Positions 27,022-46,429 are shown, numbered from the stretch's first letter. The stretch is 64,000 nt of DNA from Ursus arctos (GCF_023065955.2 NW_026622786.1:45122938-45186937), one strand, 5' to 3'. Notes: a model not told the origin generated them from the letters alone. Made by a program: numbers and translations.

Positions 27022-28349
27022 TCTTTTAGCACTTTAAATATATTGTGCCACTCCCTTCTGTCCTGTAAAGGTTCTGCTGAAAAATTTGCTTATAGTCTTA
27101 CGGGAGTTCCTTGTATGTAACAAATTATTTTTCTCTTGCTGATTTTCAAATTCTCTCCTTGTCTTTAACTTTTGCCATTTTAATTATAGTATGTCTTGGT
27201 GTGGGTCTCTTTTGGTTCATCTTACTTGGAACACTCTAGGCTTCCCGGGTCTGGTTGTCTGTTTCTTTCTCCAGCTTAGGAAAATTTTCAGTCATTATTT
27301 CTTCAAATAAGATTTCTGCCCCTTTCCCTTTCTCTTCTCCTTCTGGGAGCCCTATAAAGTGAATGTTAGTCCATTTGGTACTGCTCTGTAAGTCCCTTAA
27401 TTTATCTTCCTCTTTTTCTCCATTCTTTTTGTTGTTGTTGCTCTGATTGAGCTCCATTGCACTATCTTTCAGTTAACTGATCTTTTCTTCTGCTTCGTCT
27501 GGTCTGTGTTGAACCCCTCTAGTGCATTTTTCAGTCATTTTATTCTTCAGCTCTGTGACTTCTTTTTGGTACTTTCTTATAGTTTTCATCTCTTTGTTGA
27601 ACTTTTCACTGTATTCACCCATTCTTCCTTTTATTTCAGTGAGCAATATTCTTTATGACCATTATTTTGAACTCTTTATCTGGTAAATTACTCATCTCTG
27701 TTTTATTCAGTATTTTCCCCCCCTGATGTTCTATATTGTTCTTTCATTTGAACATATTTCTCTGTTTCTTCATTTTGATTGACTCTCTGTGTTGGTTTCT
27801 ACACAGTCGATGAAACAAACATCTCTCAGTCTTAAAGAAGTGGCCTAATGTAGGAGATGATGCATGTTGTTCCACCATGCCCCAGCTCTTGGTTTTCTCT
27901 CAACCCTTTGTGCTTGGCCAAGTAGCCTACTATATTTTTAATAACACCTAGTAGTAAAGGATGCGCTAAACCTGTCAGTGTCCCAAGCGGAGAATCTCAA
28001 TGCCAAGATTTGGGCTGACTAGAAGCCAGACCCTCAGGCCACAGCTTTTAATAGTATGTAAATACATAGTCCTATGGGACTGCAAGCACAAACCCCACTG
28101 GCCGGCAGAGCCAGGCAATCTGGAGGTGTTCCTTGGGCAGGAGTCACAAAACTGGGACTCCAGACAAGTCTATAAACTTTTCCATGAGATACAGGTTAGC
28201 TGGAGAAAGGGAGGCGTCTATAGCCTATATTCCTTGAGAGCAGCTTGGTGGGCCACTAGATGTGCACCAAACTTGAAGCCTGTCCCTGAGGCTGAAGCTC
28301 CAGAAGCAAAGAAACTGTCTATTCAGACTCTCTGCCCAATTTTAATCGA

Positions 28350-28916
28350 TTTTTAAAAAAAGTTTTAATTTAAATTCCAGTTAGTTAACATACAGTATTA
28401 TATTTGTTTCAGGTGTACAATTTAGTGATTAAACACTTTCATACAACACCCTGTGCTCATCCCATTAAGTGCACTCCTTACTCTCCATCACCTATTTAAC
28501 CCATACTGTCACCCACCTCCCCTTATCAGTTTGTTAAGAGTCTGCTTCTTGGTTTGCCTTTTTCCCCCATGCTTGTTTGGTTTCTTAAATTCCACTTGAG
28601 TGTAATCATATGCTATTTGTCATAATACTCTCTAGCTCCATCCACATCACTGCAAATCTCAAGACGTCATTCTTTTTTATGGTTGAGTAATATTCTATTG
28701 TATATATACACACACCACATCTTTTTTTATCTATTCATCAGTTGATGGACACTTGGGCTGTTTCCACAGTTTGACTATTGTAAACAATGCTGCTATAATC
28801 ATTGGGGTTTGTAACCCTTTCAATTAGCATTTTTGTATCCTTTGGGTAAATTCCAGTAGTGCAATTGCTGGATTGTAGGGTAGTTCTGTTTTTAAATTTT
28901 TGAGGAAACTCCATTT
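28350..28916 (-). mobile_element. Carnivoran-type L1 3' end
   Basis: On the plus strand it reads 'aattccagttagttaaca', 'tttcaggtgtacaa', 'caccctgtgctcat', 'tttggtttcttaaattcca', then 'gatggacacttgggctgtt', the antisense of the carnivoran L1 3'UTR. 5'-truncated at about 28.9 kb, next to a SINE. Confidence 0.85.
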
Positions 28917-29098
28917 TTTAAGATTTTATTTATTTTAGAGAGTGAGAGCACGAGCAGGGTCCAGAACAGCAGAGGGGGTGGGGGAGGAAGAATTTTGAGC
29001 AGATTCTGTGCTGGGCATGGAGCCTGAGGTGGGGCTTGATCTCAGGACCTGAGCCAAAACTGAGTCAGACACTCAACCCACTGAGCTACCCAAGTCCC
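28917..29098 (-). mobile_element. Older CAN-SINE
   Basis: Minus-strand SINE ('aagattttatttattttaga' to 'actgagctacccaagtcc') more diverged than the others and without a clear target-site duplication. Confidence 0.85.
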
Positions 29099-29099
29099 T

Positions 29100-32000
29100 T
29101 TTTCCAGACTTTTTATTTAAATTTTTAAGCTGACCTCAAACTGTGATCTACTAGACTATAGCCAACTGGCAAGTTGAGTATGTGCCAAGTTTGGCTTGTT
29201 GTGGCTCATGTAGGTAGCTCTGCTAAGGACAGGAACTGATTCTCAGATGAGACTGATATTTTGTCCCTCATTAAAATAAAGAAATTTCTGTAAATATAAA
29301 CAATTGAGAGCATGTAACACTAGTATGGTTATATGGAGTTTAGCACATTGGTATTGGAGGGAAGAATGTGCAATACAAGAAATAATACAATTTTACTAAC
29401 TATAAACAAAGCTGTGTTCTTCAAACTTAAGAGAAATTGTCATTGTCTAAACAAAATTTTAGAGGCATAAAAGATTTAAGTTAAACAGCTAAGTTACTTC
29501 AATTTTTTCTCTTGTACTAAGTGAATTTAGAAAAGGTATCTTTCAAGTAAATTTAAAAAAGTCTTTTAATAATTTAGTTCTTGATATAGCTGAATATTTG
29601 TTTTACTTAGCTAAACAACAAAGAACGCAGCTGAAATCCTTTACAGAGTTTTGAGCGAATTAAAAACATTTTTAAAGCCTTTTCTTTCCACCTTAATGCT
29701 GCTAGACTACATCAAAGTGCTAAACTCTGGGCCTTTAGTTGCTCAAATCCAAAGGATATCACACTGTATTGTGAATGGCATCCCCAATTTTGTGTAGTAA
29801 ACCAGTTACTAGGTGTCTGTGACAGTCATACATACATTTTGCAGCAGGTATTTTGATTTTGGCTCTATGCCAAATTTGGTAATCTTAATATAAATAGGGA
29901 TGTTGCGTAGGCTGAGAAGATGATCATCACAGGTTATGGGAATTAATTCTGGATTACTACTATCAATTTTTTGTGATTTCCAGCATATCAGTTGGATATT
30001 TGAACCTTACTTCAAGTTAGTATACACTGATACACACTTTATTTCTGTTTTGCTTAGTTTGTAGAAAAAATGCCTGAGGTAGATTAATACCAAATGTTGG
30101 ATTTTCTTTCCCCTCTGCCTTCCTTGGTCGCTGTTCCTTATAATCTCATCAATAAGTTTATGGACTGTATTTACTTATAAATAACAGCCATCCTCTACAA
30201 ACCGTGAGAGTATATGGAATTTAAAGCCTGTTATTTTATGAAATAAAAATGATAAGAAGAAATGTTCAACTTTTTACTTATATATGCTTGGGACTGTCAC
30301 CTTGGTTAAGTTAGGTACACTGTTCATGGAGCATGTGCGGTACTACACCCCAAGTAATGCATCTCGAGGGAAGAAAATACCCAATTCTTTGGAACTGATA
30401 ACATTTCAAAGCAACTAGAAACCATACATTGTACAGAATTATGATTAAAACAGTGACCAACAATTTTTTAGAAACCTTCCATTAACTTTGAATAGAAGCG
30501 AACTATCTTCTAGAGGTACGTGATTACAGTAAGGCAAAAATAAAACTGAATTATGCCAAATAGTAAAGCATCAGCATCAAAACTTAGAGAACAGATATCT
30601 GGTGTTGACAGTTTTGAGTCAATCCAGACAGTAGTGTGGTGGTGGCACTCTTAGGACATATAGCTTTACCAACACCTTTGATAGCACAGAAGATGGTACT
30701 GGTTTCAACAACTCCTGAGTTGAAAAGTGTTTCAGAAGAGTTCGATTCTGAATGAAAGAAAGCATTGTGTCATATTTTATTGATAATGTTGTCTTTTTAG
30801 TGGAACATAAAATAATGGTAATTCTTAATAATTGTTAGCACTTAGGTGAAATAGTATTAAACATTTAATCAATGACAGACACATAACATCTTCTGAAAGC
30901 TCTTCAAGTAAATCAGTCAATGCTAAACAATAGCTATATCTTTATTTTTTTCCTTGGAAAGAAGCTTAAAAAGAAAAAAACCCAACAAAACAAAACACAG
31001 AAATAGCCTAAGTGAAGGTTACAGGCAAGCCACTTCTGGTTTACCAATTTTTTTATATGTTGTTAATATATAAATCAAAGTAGCACAGACTAGTTCTTAT
31101 TTCAATTTATTCATATTAAAACATGAAACTGACAAATCATTTCTCTAATTATTATTAGACTTTGACATAAAGACATATCACATGTATGCTTACAGCAAAA
31201 TAGGAACACGTAACTTGAGATTCTAGCCAATTTTTAATTTCTTGAAGCTGTTTATCATCTGTAAATTTTCTCATTTTCTATTCTTCTGGCTTCATCCTGC
31301 TGCCTCCCTTTGGTCAATTATTGCTTTTCAGTATCATCACCAGTACAAAGACAAAAAGTATGAAATAGAGAGTAAAATCAGTCCATCTGGTAATTTAATA
31401 ATTCCATTAAAGGGATTAATAAAAGGATGTATGTAATATCCAAAATGCACTTATAGGATTATCAAAGAATCCCTATTACTCCTACCATCTTCTCCACATA
31501 GTTAAGTTTTGTGTATGTGTAGCTTTTGTATGGATGGAACTTTAGGGAAAAATCTTAAGATATAGAAATATATGTCCAAGTTTATGAGGTAAATCAACAC
31601 ATAAACACTTTTAGTTTCATTTTGGTAAGAGTAATAAATGAGACAGATTTTTATCATCCATTTCAGAGCTGTTTGTATCTAATTATTTATTAGTTAATCA
31701 CAGTATTTTAAGAATTGATTTTATCTGAATTTTGAGTGATGGATTTCTTTTCAAAAAGGTATTTCTACAGTATTATGAAGTGCTCTGAAGACCCTGCAGT
31801 ATGCCATTTTTATCAGTTCATCAGAATAGGACTACTATGCTCAAAGAGAGAACTGCCAATAAACACTTAGAATTGTACTGAAACCAAAGCCCAAAACGAA
31901 GATGGAAAAATTCCAATGATATGTTTAGAAAATTATTTAAAACTACTATAGAACTATATGAGCACCACAATGCTCCACAAATCCATCCTTCATAAAAAGA

Positions 32001-32220
32001 ATTATATTAGTGCTAAACATAAAAAAATTCCTTTTCTGAAATTACAGCCTTGAAATATTCTTTCATCAAAACTGGATGATTTGTATTTGTGTTATTAATA
32101 TTATGCTACAGCAATTATGTTAATATAATTTTCATTGATTCACTTCAATGAAACAAAAGTCTACAGAAAACTCTTCTATTTGTAGTCTTGCTTAATCAAG
32201 AAAGGCAAGGTGAAGAATAT
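29100..32220 (-). other. FPGT 3' flank / probable 3'UTR, mostly unique sequence
   Basis: AT-rich, largely repeat-free sequence downstream of the FPGT stop. Minus-strand AATAAA hexamers occur at 31691-31686 and 31111-31106, among others, so the 3'UTR is probably 0.5-1.2 kb, but I cannot choose the used site. A spliced-exon-like open stretch lies at 30747-30584 (see findings). No other gene is seen. Confidence 0.5.
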
Positions 32221-38294
<6,074 letters not shown>

Positions 38295-38459
38295 AGCAAC
38301 ACCTTCCCGGAACCAGCAGAAGCCTTCCAAGTACCTGCGGCCGGGCACAGCACGCATGCGCCCCCCGCCCCCCCCAATGTAACCCGATCCTGGATCCGGT
38401 TTCGCCTTCGTCCCGCCCTCTACGTGCGTCACTCACGTAACCACGCCCCCGAAGCTCTG

Positions 38460-38618
38460 GAGTGCTCGGAGAAAACCTTGCGAGACTGAGTCCCGAGTCT
38501 AGGCTTGTTTCCTTAGCAACCGTCTCCGGAGCAGATGAACACCTAGCGATTTGTCGGACTGTGCCGGGTCTGGGCCTCTTGTTCTCAACTCATAAGGCCT
38601 TGCAGCCCAGTTGACCCG
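38460..38618 (+). other. LRRIQ3: LRRIQ3 probable noncoding exon 1 (5'UTR)
   Basis: A perfect GTGAGT donor at 38619-38624 follows CpG-rich sequence on the plus strand, exactly where the divergent LRRIQ3 transcript should begin. The first coding exon at 61355 starts directly at its ATG after an AG acceptor, so an upstream noncoding exon is required. The 5' limit given is an estimate, and additional noncoding exons inside the intron cannot be excluded. Confidence 0.6.
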
Positions 38619-40150
38619 GTGAGTGGTTCGGGTTGGGAAATAAAATTGCTAGAACTGACCCGCTTAGAAGACGAAACTACAATTTAGCTTCCAGCTTTCT
38701 CTCGAAAGGTGGTTCGTCCTTTCTAACTCGTGGCTTATTTCATCCGGGAGCAGTTCCCAGAGACCTTCTGACAATTAATTCCTCCTCCAGGGCCTTCATC
38801 TGAAGACATTTGCTCAAAGCCCAGGTCCAGATATACAGTATGAACATTCAAAATCTGTATTCTTTTCAGGAACCTTAGGTTTGTGGCTTCTTTGCCCTTG
38901 CAGTTTTTAGTGAGCCTCTCCACCCCTCAGTTTTGAGTTCACTTCATAGCTTTAGTAAATTTATATAATTTAATCTATGACCAGTCCCTTAACATTTGTG
39001 GTATTTGGTTTATTCACTGGCATTCTTTTGTATATGCAGACTAATCAAGAACTTTAACATTACTGGGAATAAATCAGACCTATTAGATGTATTTTTGGTA
39101 GATACCTATAAGTATTTCTCTTGTAAAGCATAAGTTCATAATGAGTTTTACAAATTAATCTGTTCATCTTTACCTGTAAGAAAGTTATGAATCAGAATAA
39201 TGACTTAGTGAAGGTCTCATCATCAGTAGTGGAGAAGATTTAAGCACTATTTTTCAATCCCAAACCCAGAAATCATCTACCACACCATGCATTTTGGTTT
39301 ATTTTAGAAACCCATCTTTTTTAAACTCTTCATCAGTGCCATAGGCAGGCATTCAGGGCTCTACAAATTCTTGCCATGAACTTAACTTAGGTTTTTTTGT
39401 TTTTACTTTTCCCTAAAGACTTGGCTTTCCATTTAATTCTGTACTTTAAGAGAAATCATTTGGGTAAAAGGGAGATTACTCTTTCATAGTTTTATCGTTT
39501 AGAAGTTTTTTGTTGTTAATAAAAACAAAACATTAAGAACATTTAGAAAATATGGAACGCTTGGGTGAGGTAGAGCAAAAGGCAGTGAGCAGTACAGATC
39601 AGAGAGGTGACAGAAGCCTAAAGAAAGGATATTGGTATTTTGTCCCGAGTGAAACAAAGCCATTGCAGTTTTTATGTGACTTACCTTGAAAAGATCACTT
39701 AGAAATGTGAAAATAGGCTGTAGTGGAGGGTGGGGCAAGGATAGAGTTGGTGGAGATTTTGCCATGATAGTAACAGTGGGGATGCTGAGAAATTGGCTAG
39801 ATTCTGGACATATTTTTGAAGGCACAATCAATACAATTTGCTAATGGTATGGTTGTGGAATGTTAGAGAATGAGAGAAGTCAAGATTGACCACCTGAAGG
39901 ATAGAATGGCCATCAATTGAGATGGGAAAGGCTATGGATGGGGAATGTTGGTGGGGTAGTAGAGAGAGTCCAGAATTTGGTTTTGGACATGTGGAATATA
40001 CACATGTGTGTGTATGCAGTACATACGTAATGAAGTTTGTGTATGTGTATGTGTCTGTAGGCATCATGCATATGAGTCCGGAGTTCATGAGAGAGGTCTG
40101 GGTTAGAGAGATAACTTTAGGAATCCTCAACATACAGATGGAGTTATTTT

Positions 40151-40555
40151 AATTTTATTTTACTTTATTTTTTTTAAGTTTTTATTTTAATTCCAGTTGG
40201 TTATCATATAGTGTAATATTAGATTCTGGTGTAGAGTATAGTGATTCAACACTTCGTAGAGTACCCGGTGCTCATTACAGCAAGTGCCCTCCTTAATCCC
40301 CATCACCTGTTTAGCCCAACCCCTCACCCACCTCCCCTCTGATAATCATCAGTGTGCTTCATATAGTTAAAAGTCATCTTCTTGGTTTGCCTCTCTGCCC
40401 CCCCCCAATTTGCTCATTTGTTTTGTTTCTTAAATTCTACATATGAGTGAAGTCATATGATATTTGTCTTTCTCTGACTGACTGATTTCGCTTAGTATTA
40501 TACTCTAGCTCTATTCATTCCATTTCATTATTTTTTTATGACTGAGTAATCAGTG
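40151..40555 (-). mobile_element. Carnivoran L1 3' end
   Basis: Antisense copy of the carnivoran L1 3'UTR ('aattccagttggttatcat', 'gtgattcaacacttcg', 'tacccggtgctcatt', 'ccttaatccccatcacc'). 5'-truncated before the ORF2 end, at about 40555. Confidence 0.9.
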
Positions 40556-40652
40556 CAAAGGTATGTGCCTACCATCCTGCACTTCAGAGACCTCTCCAGA
40601 GATTTAACTGTAGGTTTAGAGTTATGGCTAGGGATTAGATGGAGTTAATTTA

Positions 40653-40856
40653 ATTTTATTTTATTTTTTTGGTTTTTATTTATTTATTTGACAGAGAGAG
40701 AGGCAGTGAGAGAGGGAACACAAGCAGGGGGAGTGGGAGAGGGAGAAGCAGGCTTCCCGCTGAGCAGGGAGCCCGATGCGGAGCTCGATCCCAGAAAGCT
40801 GGGATCATGACCGGAGCTGAAGGCAGACGCTTAACGATGAGCTACCCAGGCGCCCC
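40653..40856 (-). mobile_element. CAN-SINE
   Basis: Minus-strand element, tail 'tttttatttatttatttgac' to head 'gagctacccaggcgcccc'. Target-site duplication agatggagttaattt at 40637-40651 and 40857-40871. Confidence 0.95.
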
Positions 40857-43800
40857 AGATGGAGTTAATTTTAAACTACAGAACTAGATGAGGTCCTAGG
40901 TGAAGAAAGGTTAATAAAGCTTATGAGCTCAAGAATTGTGGGTAATAACAAAGTTTACAATGAGAAAGTGACCAAGTAACATTTTGGATAGTGATAAGAA
41001 CTGTGAAGGGTGATGTCATAAACTCTATTATATAGAGTATTAAGTATAGCATTTCTCGGACCTGAAAAGGATGGCCATAGAAATTGATATGATTTTTTTG
41101 ACATGATCATTCATATAAAATGTGCTAGAAGTAAATATACTACATTATCAGCTATGGTTTTTGTTCTTCTTACCTCTTTTCTGTTTTTCTCAAATGTTCA
41201 TTAAAATTAATTTTTAAGTAAAAATAAAAAAATATTGAATACTATATGAGTGGAAGTAAATTTCCTTGGAAGTTGATTGTAGGGGGCAAAAAGTCTAGGA
41301 ATTTAAGTTTATGTTTAATATAATCAAACAGTGTGATGTGGTTGCTAAATAGTCACAAGCTACAGTAACCAAAATATGCCAACACAGCTGAGTAAAATCA
41401 TTAATTCTGTATAAGTAAAACATGATGGAAATGGTGTATTTAACCATGGATTCCACATTTCAAAAGGAACATCAGACAAACTGAAGTATAATAAGTTGAA
41501 AATGATATTCTGTAGAGGCATTTGAGCTTTTTCTCTACCGGAGAAGAGTAGACAGTATCCGAAGAAGTACCATGAAGAAGAGTGAGATAGATTTTTAAAA
41601 GAACTTTACTGAGGCATAATTTATATACCATTAACTTAACCTGTTGTAAAGTGAACAGTTTAATGATTTTTAGTAAGTTTACTGAGTTCAGCCACCACCC
41701 CAATAAGATGCCTGTGCTTGTTTATAGTTAATGACAGCTTGCTTTTATTACTATAGAGATATAACCATGACTGTTGTGTGGAAGTTGTGGAGAAGCATAT
41801 TAAATTTGTTTCCAAACATTTTTTTCCCTTCTTTACAAGAAGACACTGAAGCCAAGTGAGGAGGGTCCTAGATTATGAGCTGTGATGCTCACGGTGCATG
41901 GCTTGATCAGTTCATGCTAGGGCTCTGATCTTTCCCGTTTCTTGTGTTTCATCTCTCTGTTCAACTCCTGTTCCTCCTCCTCCTTTTTCTGACATGTAGT
42001 GTAAGCAAAAACATCTTTTTATTGTTCCCTTCATTTGAATTTATTTATTCAGCTAGCTTGTTCTCAACTTATTTCTTTAGTATTTTTTCCCCCCTTGTTG
42101 AAGGAACCCTCACCCTTCTCACCCTTCTGGAGAGAAGGACAACTTTTTCCCCCTAACTTCTATTTGATGTCCTCCCTTAGTATTTTTTTAAGACCATAGT
42201 TTATGGTCACAGCAAAAGAGAAGAAGGTACAGAGATTTTCAGTATATCCCCACAATATCCACATATGCATAGCCTACCCCATCATCAATATCTCCTGCCA
42301 AAGTTGTACACTTGTTATGGTTGATGAACCTACATTGACATAGTTTACCTTACATTTCATTCTTGGTGTTGTATATTCAATGGGTTTGAACAAAGTAAGA
42401 TGACATGTATCCTTCATTATAATATTCAGAATTTCACGCCTAAAAATTTTCTGTGTTCTGCCTGTTCATTCACCCCATGAACTCTACAACCACTGATCTT
42501 TTTACTATCTTCACGCTTCTGCTTTCTCCATTATGTCCTATAGTTGTAATCCTTCACTACGTAGCCTTTTCAGATTGGTCTCTTTCACTTAGTAATATGC
42601 ATTTAAAGTACACCATGTCTTTTCATGGCAACCGATTTCTTTCTAGTGCTAATAGTCCATTGTCTGGATGTGCCACACTTTATCTATTCACCTACTGAAG
42701 GACATCTTGTTTGCTCCCAAATTTTGACAATTTTGAGTAAAGTTGTTATGAACATCCATGTGCAGGTGTTCTGTGGAAATAAGTTTTCAACTCTTTTGGA
42801 TAAATACCAAGGAGTACAATTACTGGATCTTATGATAAGGGCATATTTAGTTTTATAAGATACAGCCAAACCATCTTCCAAACTTACTGTACTATTTTGC
42901 ATTCCTACTAGCGATGAATGATAGTTTCTGTTGCTCCACGTTCTTGCCAGCAGTTGGTAATGTCCATGTTCAGGATTTTGGTCATTCTGTTAGGGGTTGT
43001 TTTAATATGCCATCTGTATATCTTCTTTGGTGAAGTGTCTGTTAAAGTCTTTGGCCCATTTTTTAATATGGTGGTTCATTTCCATATTGTTTAGTTTTAA
43101 GTGTTCTTTGTGTATTTTGGATAAAAGTCCTTTTTCAGATGTGTCTTTTGTAAATACTTTCTCCGAGTCTGTGGCTTGTTTTCTCATTCATTTGACATTA
43201 CTTTTGCAAATTATATGTCTTTAATTTTAATGAAGTATAGTTTATAAAATATTTCTTTCATGGATTATGATTTTTTATTATTATACTTAAGGTCATCTAG
43301 ATTTTCTTCTAGGTTATCTTCTAGGAGTCTTAAAGTTTTGTGTTTTACATTTGGATCATAGATCCACTTTGAATTAATTTTTCTGAAGGTGTAAATTCTG
43401 CGTCTGGATTCTTTTTTTTTTTTTTTTTTCTTGCATGTGGATATCCAATTGTTTTAGCACCATTTGTTGAAAGTCTATCTTAGCTCCATTGTGTTACCTT
43501 TGCTTCTTTGTCAAAGATCGGTTGATTGTATTTCTATTTCTGGACTCTAATCTGTTCCATTGATCTGTTGTTTCAACAATACTACACTGTTTTGACAGCT
43601 ATAGCTTTATATTAAGTTTTAAAGTATGATTGTGTCATTCCTCCAACTTCGTTCTTCTTCAGTAGTGTGTTAGATATTGTGCAGTTTGGCTCTTTGTATA
43701 AACTTTAAAATTGTTTGTTGATATTGATAAAATAATTTTCTGAGATTTTGAATGGGATTGCACTGAATTTATAGATCAAGTTGGGGGGAATGGACATCTT

Positions 43801-44136
43801 GATATTAAGTCTTCCTACCTATCAATGCACACGAAGTCTCTCTCCATTTATTTAGTTCTTTGATTTTGCTCATCAGCAGTTTGTTGTTTTCCTTCTATAG
43901 ATCTTGTACATATTTTTCTACATTTATACCTAAATATTTCATTTTTGGGGGTGCTGATGTAAACAGTATTGTGTTTTTAGCTTGTTCATTGCTGGTATAT
44001 AGGAAAATGATTGGCTTTTGTGTATGAACCTTGTATCTGCAACCTGTTATAATCACTTACTCATTCCAGGGTTTAGTGGGGTTTTTGTTTGGTTGGTTTT
44101 GTTTTGTTCTGTTTTCTTTTGGATATTCTTTTTTTT

Positions 44137-44326
44137 ACAATATTTAATTTATTTATTTGAGAGAGAGAAAGTGCAGGAGAGAGCAAGTACGAGTGGGGGT
44201 TAGGGACAGAAGGAGAGGGAGAAGCAGACTCCACTGAGCGGGGAGCTGGGCTTAATGCTAGGACCCTGAGATCATGGCCTGAGCTTAAGGCAGATGCTTA
44301 GCCGACTGAGCCACCCAGGCACCCCC
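44137..44326 (-). mobile_element. CAN-SINE nested in L1
   Basis: Minus-strand element from 'caatatttaatttatttatt' to 'gagccacccaggcacccc'. Flanks tttggatatt and tttgggattt suggest an imperfect target-site duplication. Confidence 0.92.
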
Positions 44327-44388
44327 TTTGGGATTTTCTATGTAGATGATCATGTCATCTGTGAACAGTTTTATTTCCTCCTTCCCAA

Positions 44389-44390
<2 letters not shown>

Positions 44391-44424
<34 letters not shown>

Positions 44425-44484
44425 ATTTATTTCCTTGCCCTGTCTTAGTGTGTGTGTGTGTATAATTTATTTCCTTGCCCTGTC

Positions 44485-44518
<34 letters not shown>

Positions 44519-44541
44519 ATTTATTTCCTTGCCCTGTCTTA
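44391..44541. repeat. Tandem triplication with TG runs
   Basis: A 27-base unit starting tataatttatttccttgccc occurs three times (44421-44447, 44461-44487, 44515-44541), each preceded by a TG run of different length (about 30, 12 and 26 bases). The unit is L1 sequence. Confidence 0.95.
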
Positions 44542-46236
44542 TTGAAATAGCTACGACTTTCAATAGGATGTTAAAAATCAGTGACGGGTTGGGACATCCT
44601 TGCCTTGGACCTTATCTTAGCGGGGAAGCTTCTAATTTCTTACCATTAAGTATGATGTTAGCTACAGAATTTTTATAGCTATTTTTATCAAGTTGAGGAA
44701 GTTCTCTATTCCTAGATTACTGGGAATTTTTGTCATGAATAAGGTTGGATTTGATCAAATTGTTTTTCTCTATCTATTGAAATGATCATGTGATTTTTCT
44801 TTTTTTCACCTGTTAATGTGATGGATTATACTAATAGATTTTTGAATGTTGAATCAGACTTGCGTACCTGGGGAAAATCCCACTTGGTAGATTCTTTGTA
44901 TACATTGTTGGATTCAATTTACTAATTTTTTTTTTCAGGAGTTTTACATCTGTTTTCAGGAGAAATGTTGGTTTGTTCTTTTCCATTCTTGTGATGTCTT
45001 TGGCCATAGTATTAGGATAATGCTGGCTTCATAGAAATAGTTAGGTTTTGTTTCTATCCTCTGAAAGGGATTGTAGGGAATTGGTCTAATTTCTTCCTTA
45101 AGTTTTGGTAGCAACCTCAGTGAACCATATAGGTCTGATGATTTCTATTTTGAAAGGGTATTAGTTATTGATTCAATTTCTTTCATAAATATCTGCCTAT
45201 TCAGATTATCTGTTTGTTCTTGTGTGAATCTTCGCAGATTGTGTCTTTAAAGGAATTAGTCCATTTCATCTAGGATATCAAACTTTTGTACGTGGAACTG
45301 TTCATAGTGTTTCTTTATTATATTTCTAATGTCCATGGGATCTGTAGTATTGTCCTCTCTTTAATTTCTGATATTAATAATTTGTATCCTCTCTCACTTT
45401 TTTCTTTGCCTGGCTAGAGGCTTATCAATATTGATCTTTCCAAAGAACCAGATTTTGGTTTTGTGGATTTTCTCTGTTGATTTTCTGCTTTCAGTTTCAT
45501 TGATTTCTCCTGTAATTTTTATTATTTCTTTACTTATGCCTACTTTGGATTTGATTTGCTCTTTTTTTTTTACTAGTTTCTTAAGGCGGAACTTTAGATT
45601 ATTGCTTTTAGATTTTTCTTCTTTCGTGATACGTGCATTGATTGCTCTAAATTTCCCTCTAAGCACTGTTTTGCTACATCCCACAAATTTTGATATGTTG
45701 TATTTTTATTTTCATTTAGTTTTAAATATTTTTAAATTTTTCTTGAGTCTTTGGCCCATGTGTTACTTAGAAATGTGTTGTTTATCTCCACATATTTGGG
45801 GGTATTCCAACTATCTTTCTGTTATTGATGTGTAGTTTAATTCCATTGTGATCTGGGGAAGACATTGTATAATTTCTGTTCTTTTAAATTTGTTAAGTTG
45901 TATTTTAGGCCCAAAATGTAGCCTATCTTGGTAAATGTTTATGTGAGATTTTGATGAATATACATTCAGGGGTTGTTGGATGAAGTAGTCTGTAGATGTC
46001 AATTCTATCCTGTTGGTTGATGGGAGTTGTTGTGTTTAACTATGTTCTTACTGATTTTCTGTTGCTAGATCTGTTCATTTTCTGATAGTGGAGTTGAAGT
46101 CTCCAACTGTGATACTGGATTCATCTGTTTCTTGCAGTTCTATCAGTTTTGCTTCACCTTTGTTAGGTGCATAAACTTTGTCAGTTGCTATGTTTTTTGG
46201 AGAAATGACTATTATTATTTTATAATGCCATTCTTT

Positions 46237-46429
46237 TTTTTTCTTTTTTTTTTTAAAGATTGTATTTATTTATTTGACACAGAGAGAGAGCGGGCACAAG
46301 CGGGGAGTAGGATAGGGAGAAGTAGGCTCCCCGATGAGCAGGGAGCCTGATGTGGGGCTTGATTCTAGGACGTTGGGACCATGACCTGAGCTGAAAGCAG
46401 ACTCAACCTACTCAACCCAGGAGCCGCTG
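46237..46429 (-). mobile_element. CAN-SINE nested in L1
   Basis: Minus-strand SINE with target-site duplication taatgccattcttt at 46223-46236 and 46430-46443. Confidence 0.94.

Larger units (their letters stand above)
23925..28350 (-). mobile_element. Old L1M LINE-1, minus strand, degraded
   Basis: Read on the minus strand this runs 5' to 3' from 28350 to 23925. It has a GC-richer leader (27.8-28.35 kb) and an ORF1 remnant at 27457-27236 with FIGLPEGEEKGKGAEILFEE and IMTENFPKLEKETD. ORF2 reverse-transcriptase remnants lie at 26.0-26.5 kb, and the ORF2 C-terminus at 24911-24636 has RFMKRCSTSLIINEMQIKTA and YHLTPVRMA. A 3'UTR follows. Many stops, so inactive. Interrupted by SINEs at 24967-25090 and 26819-27021. 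The step from RT directly to the leader/ORF1 region implies an internal deletion or two adjacent elements. Confidence 0.85.

Noticed and set aside
28000..28356. 118-codon plus-strand ORF
   Set aside because: It lies inside the GC-richer leader of a minus-strand L1M element; no conserved domain, so a chance antisense ORF.
38295..38432. In-frame upstream ATG extending FPGT by 46 codons
   Set aside because: The extension is Gly/Arg-rich CpG-island sequence not in the known protein; the ATG at 38294 has a strong Kozak context and matches the family start.
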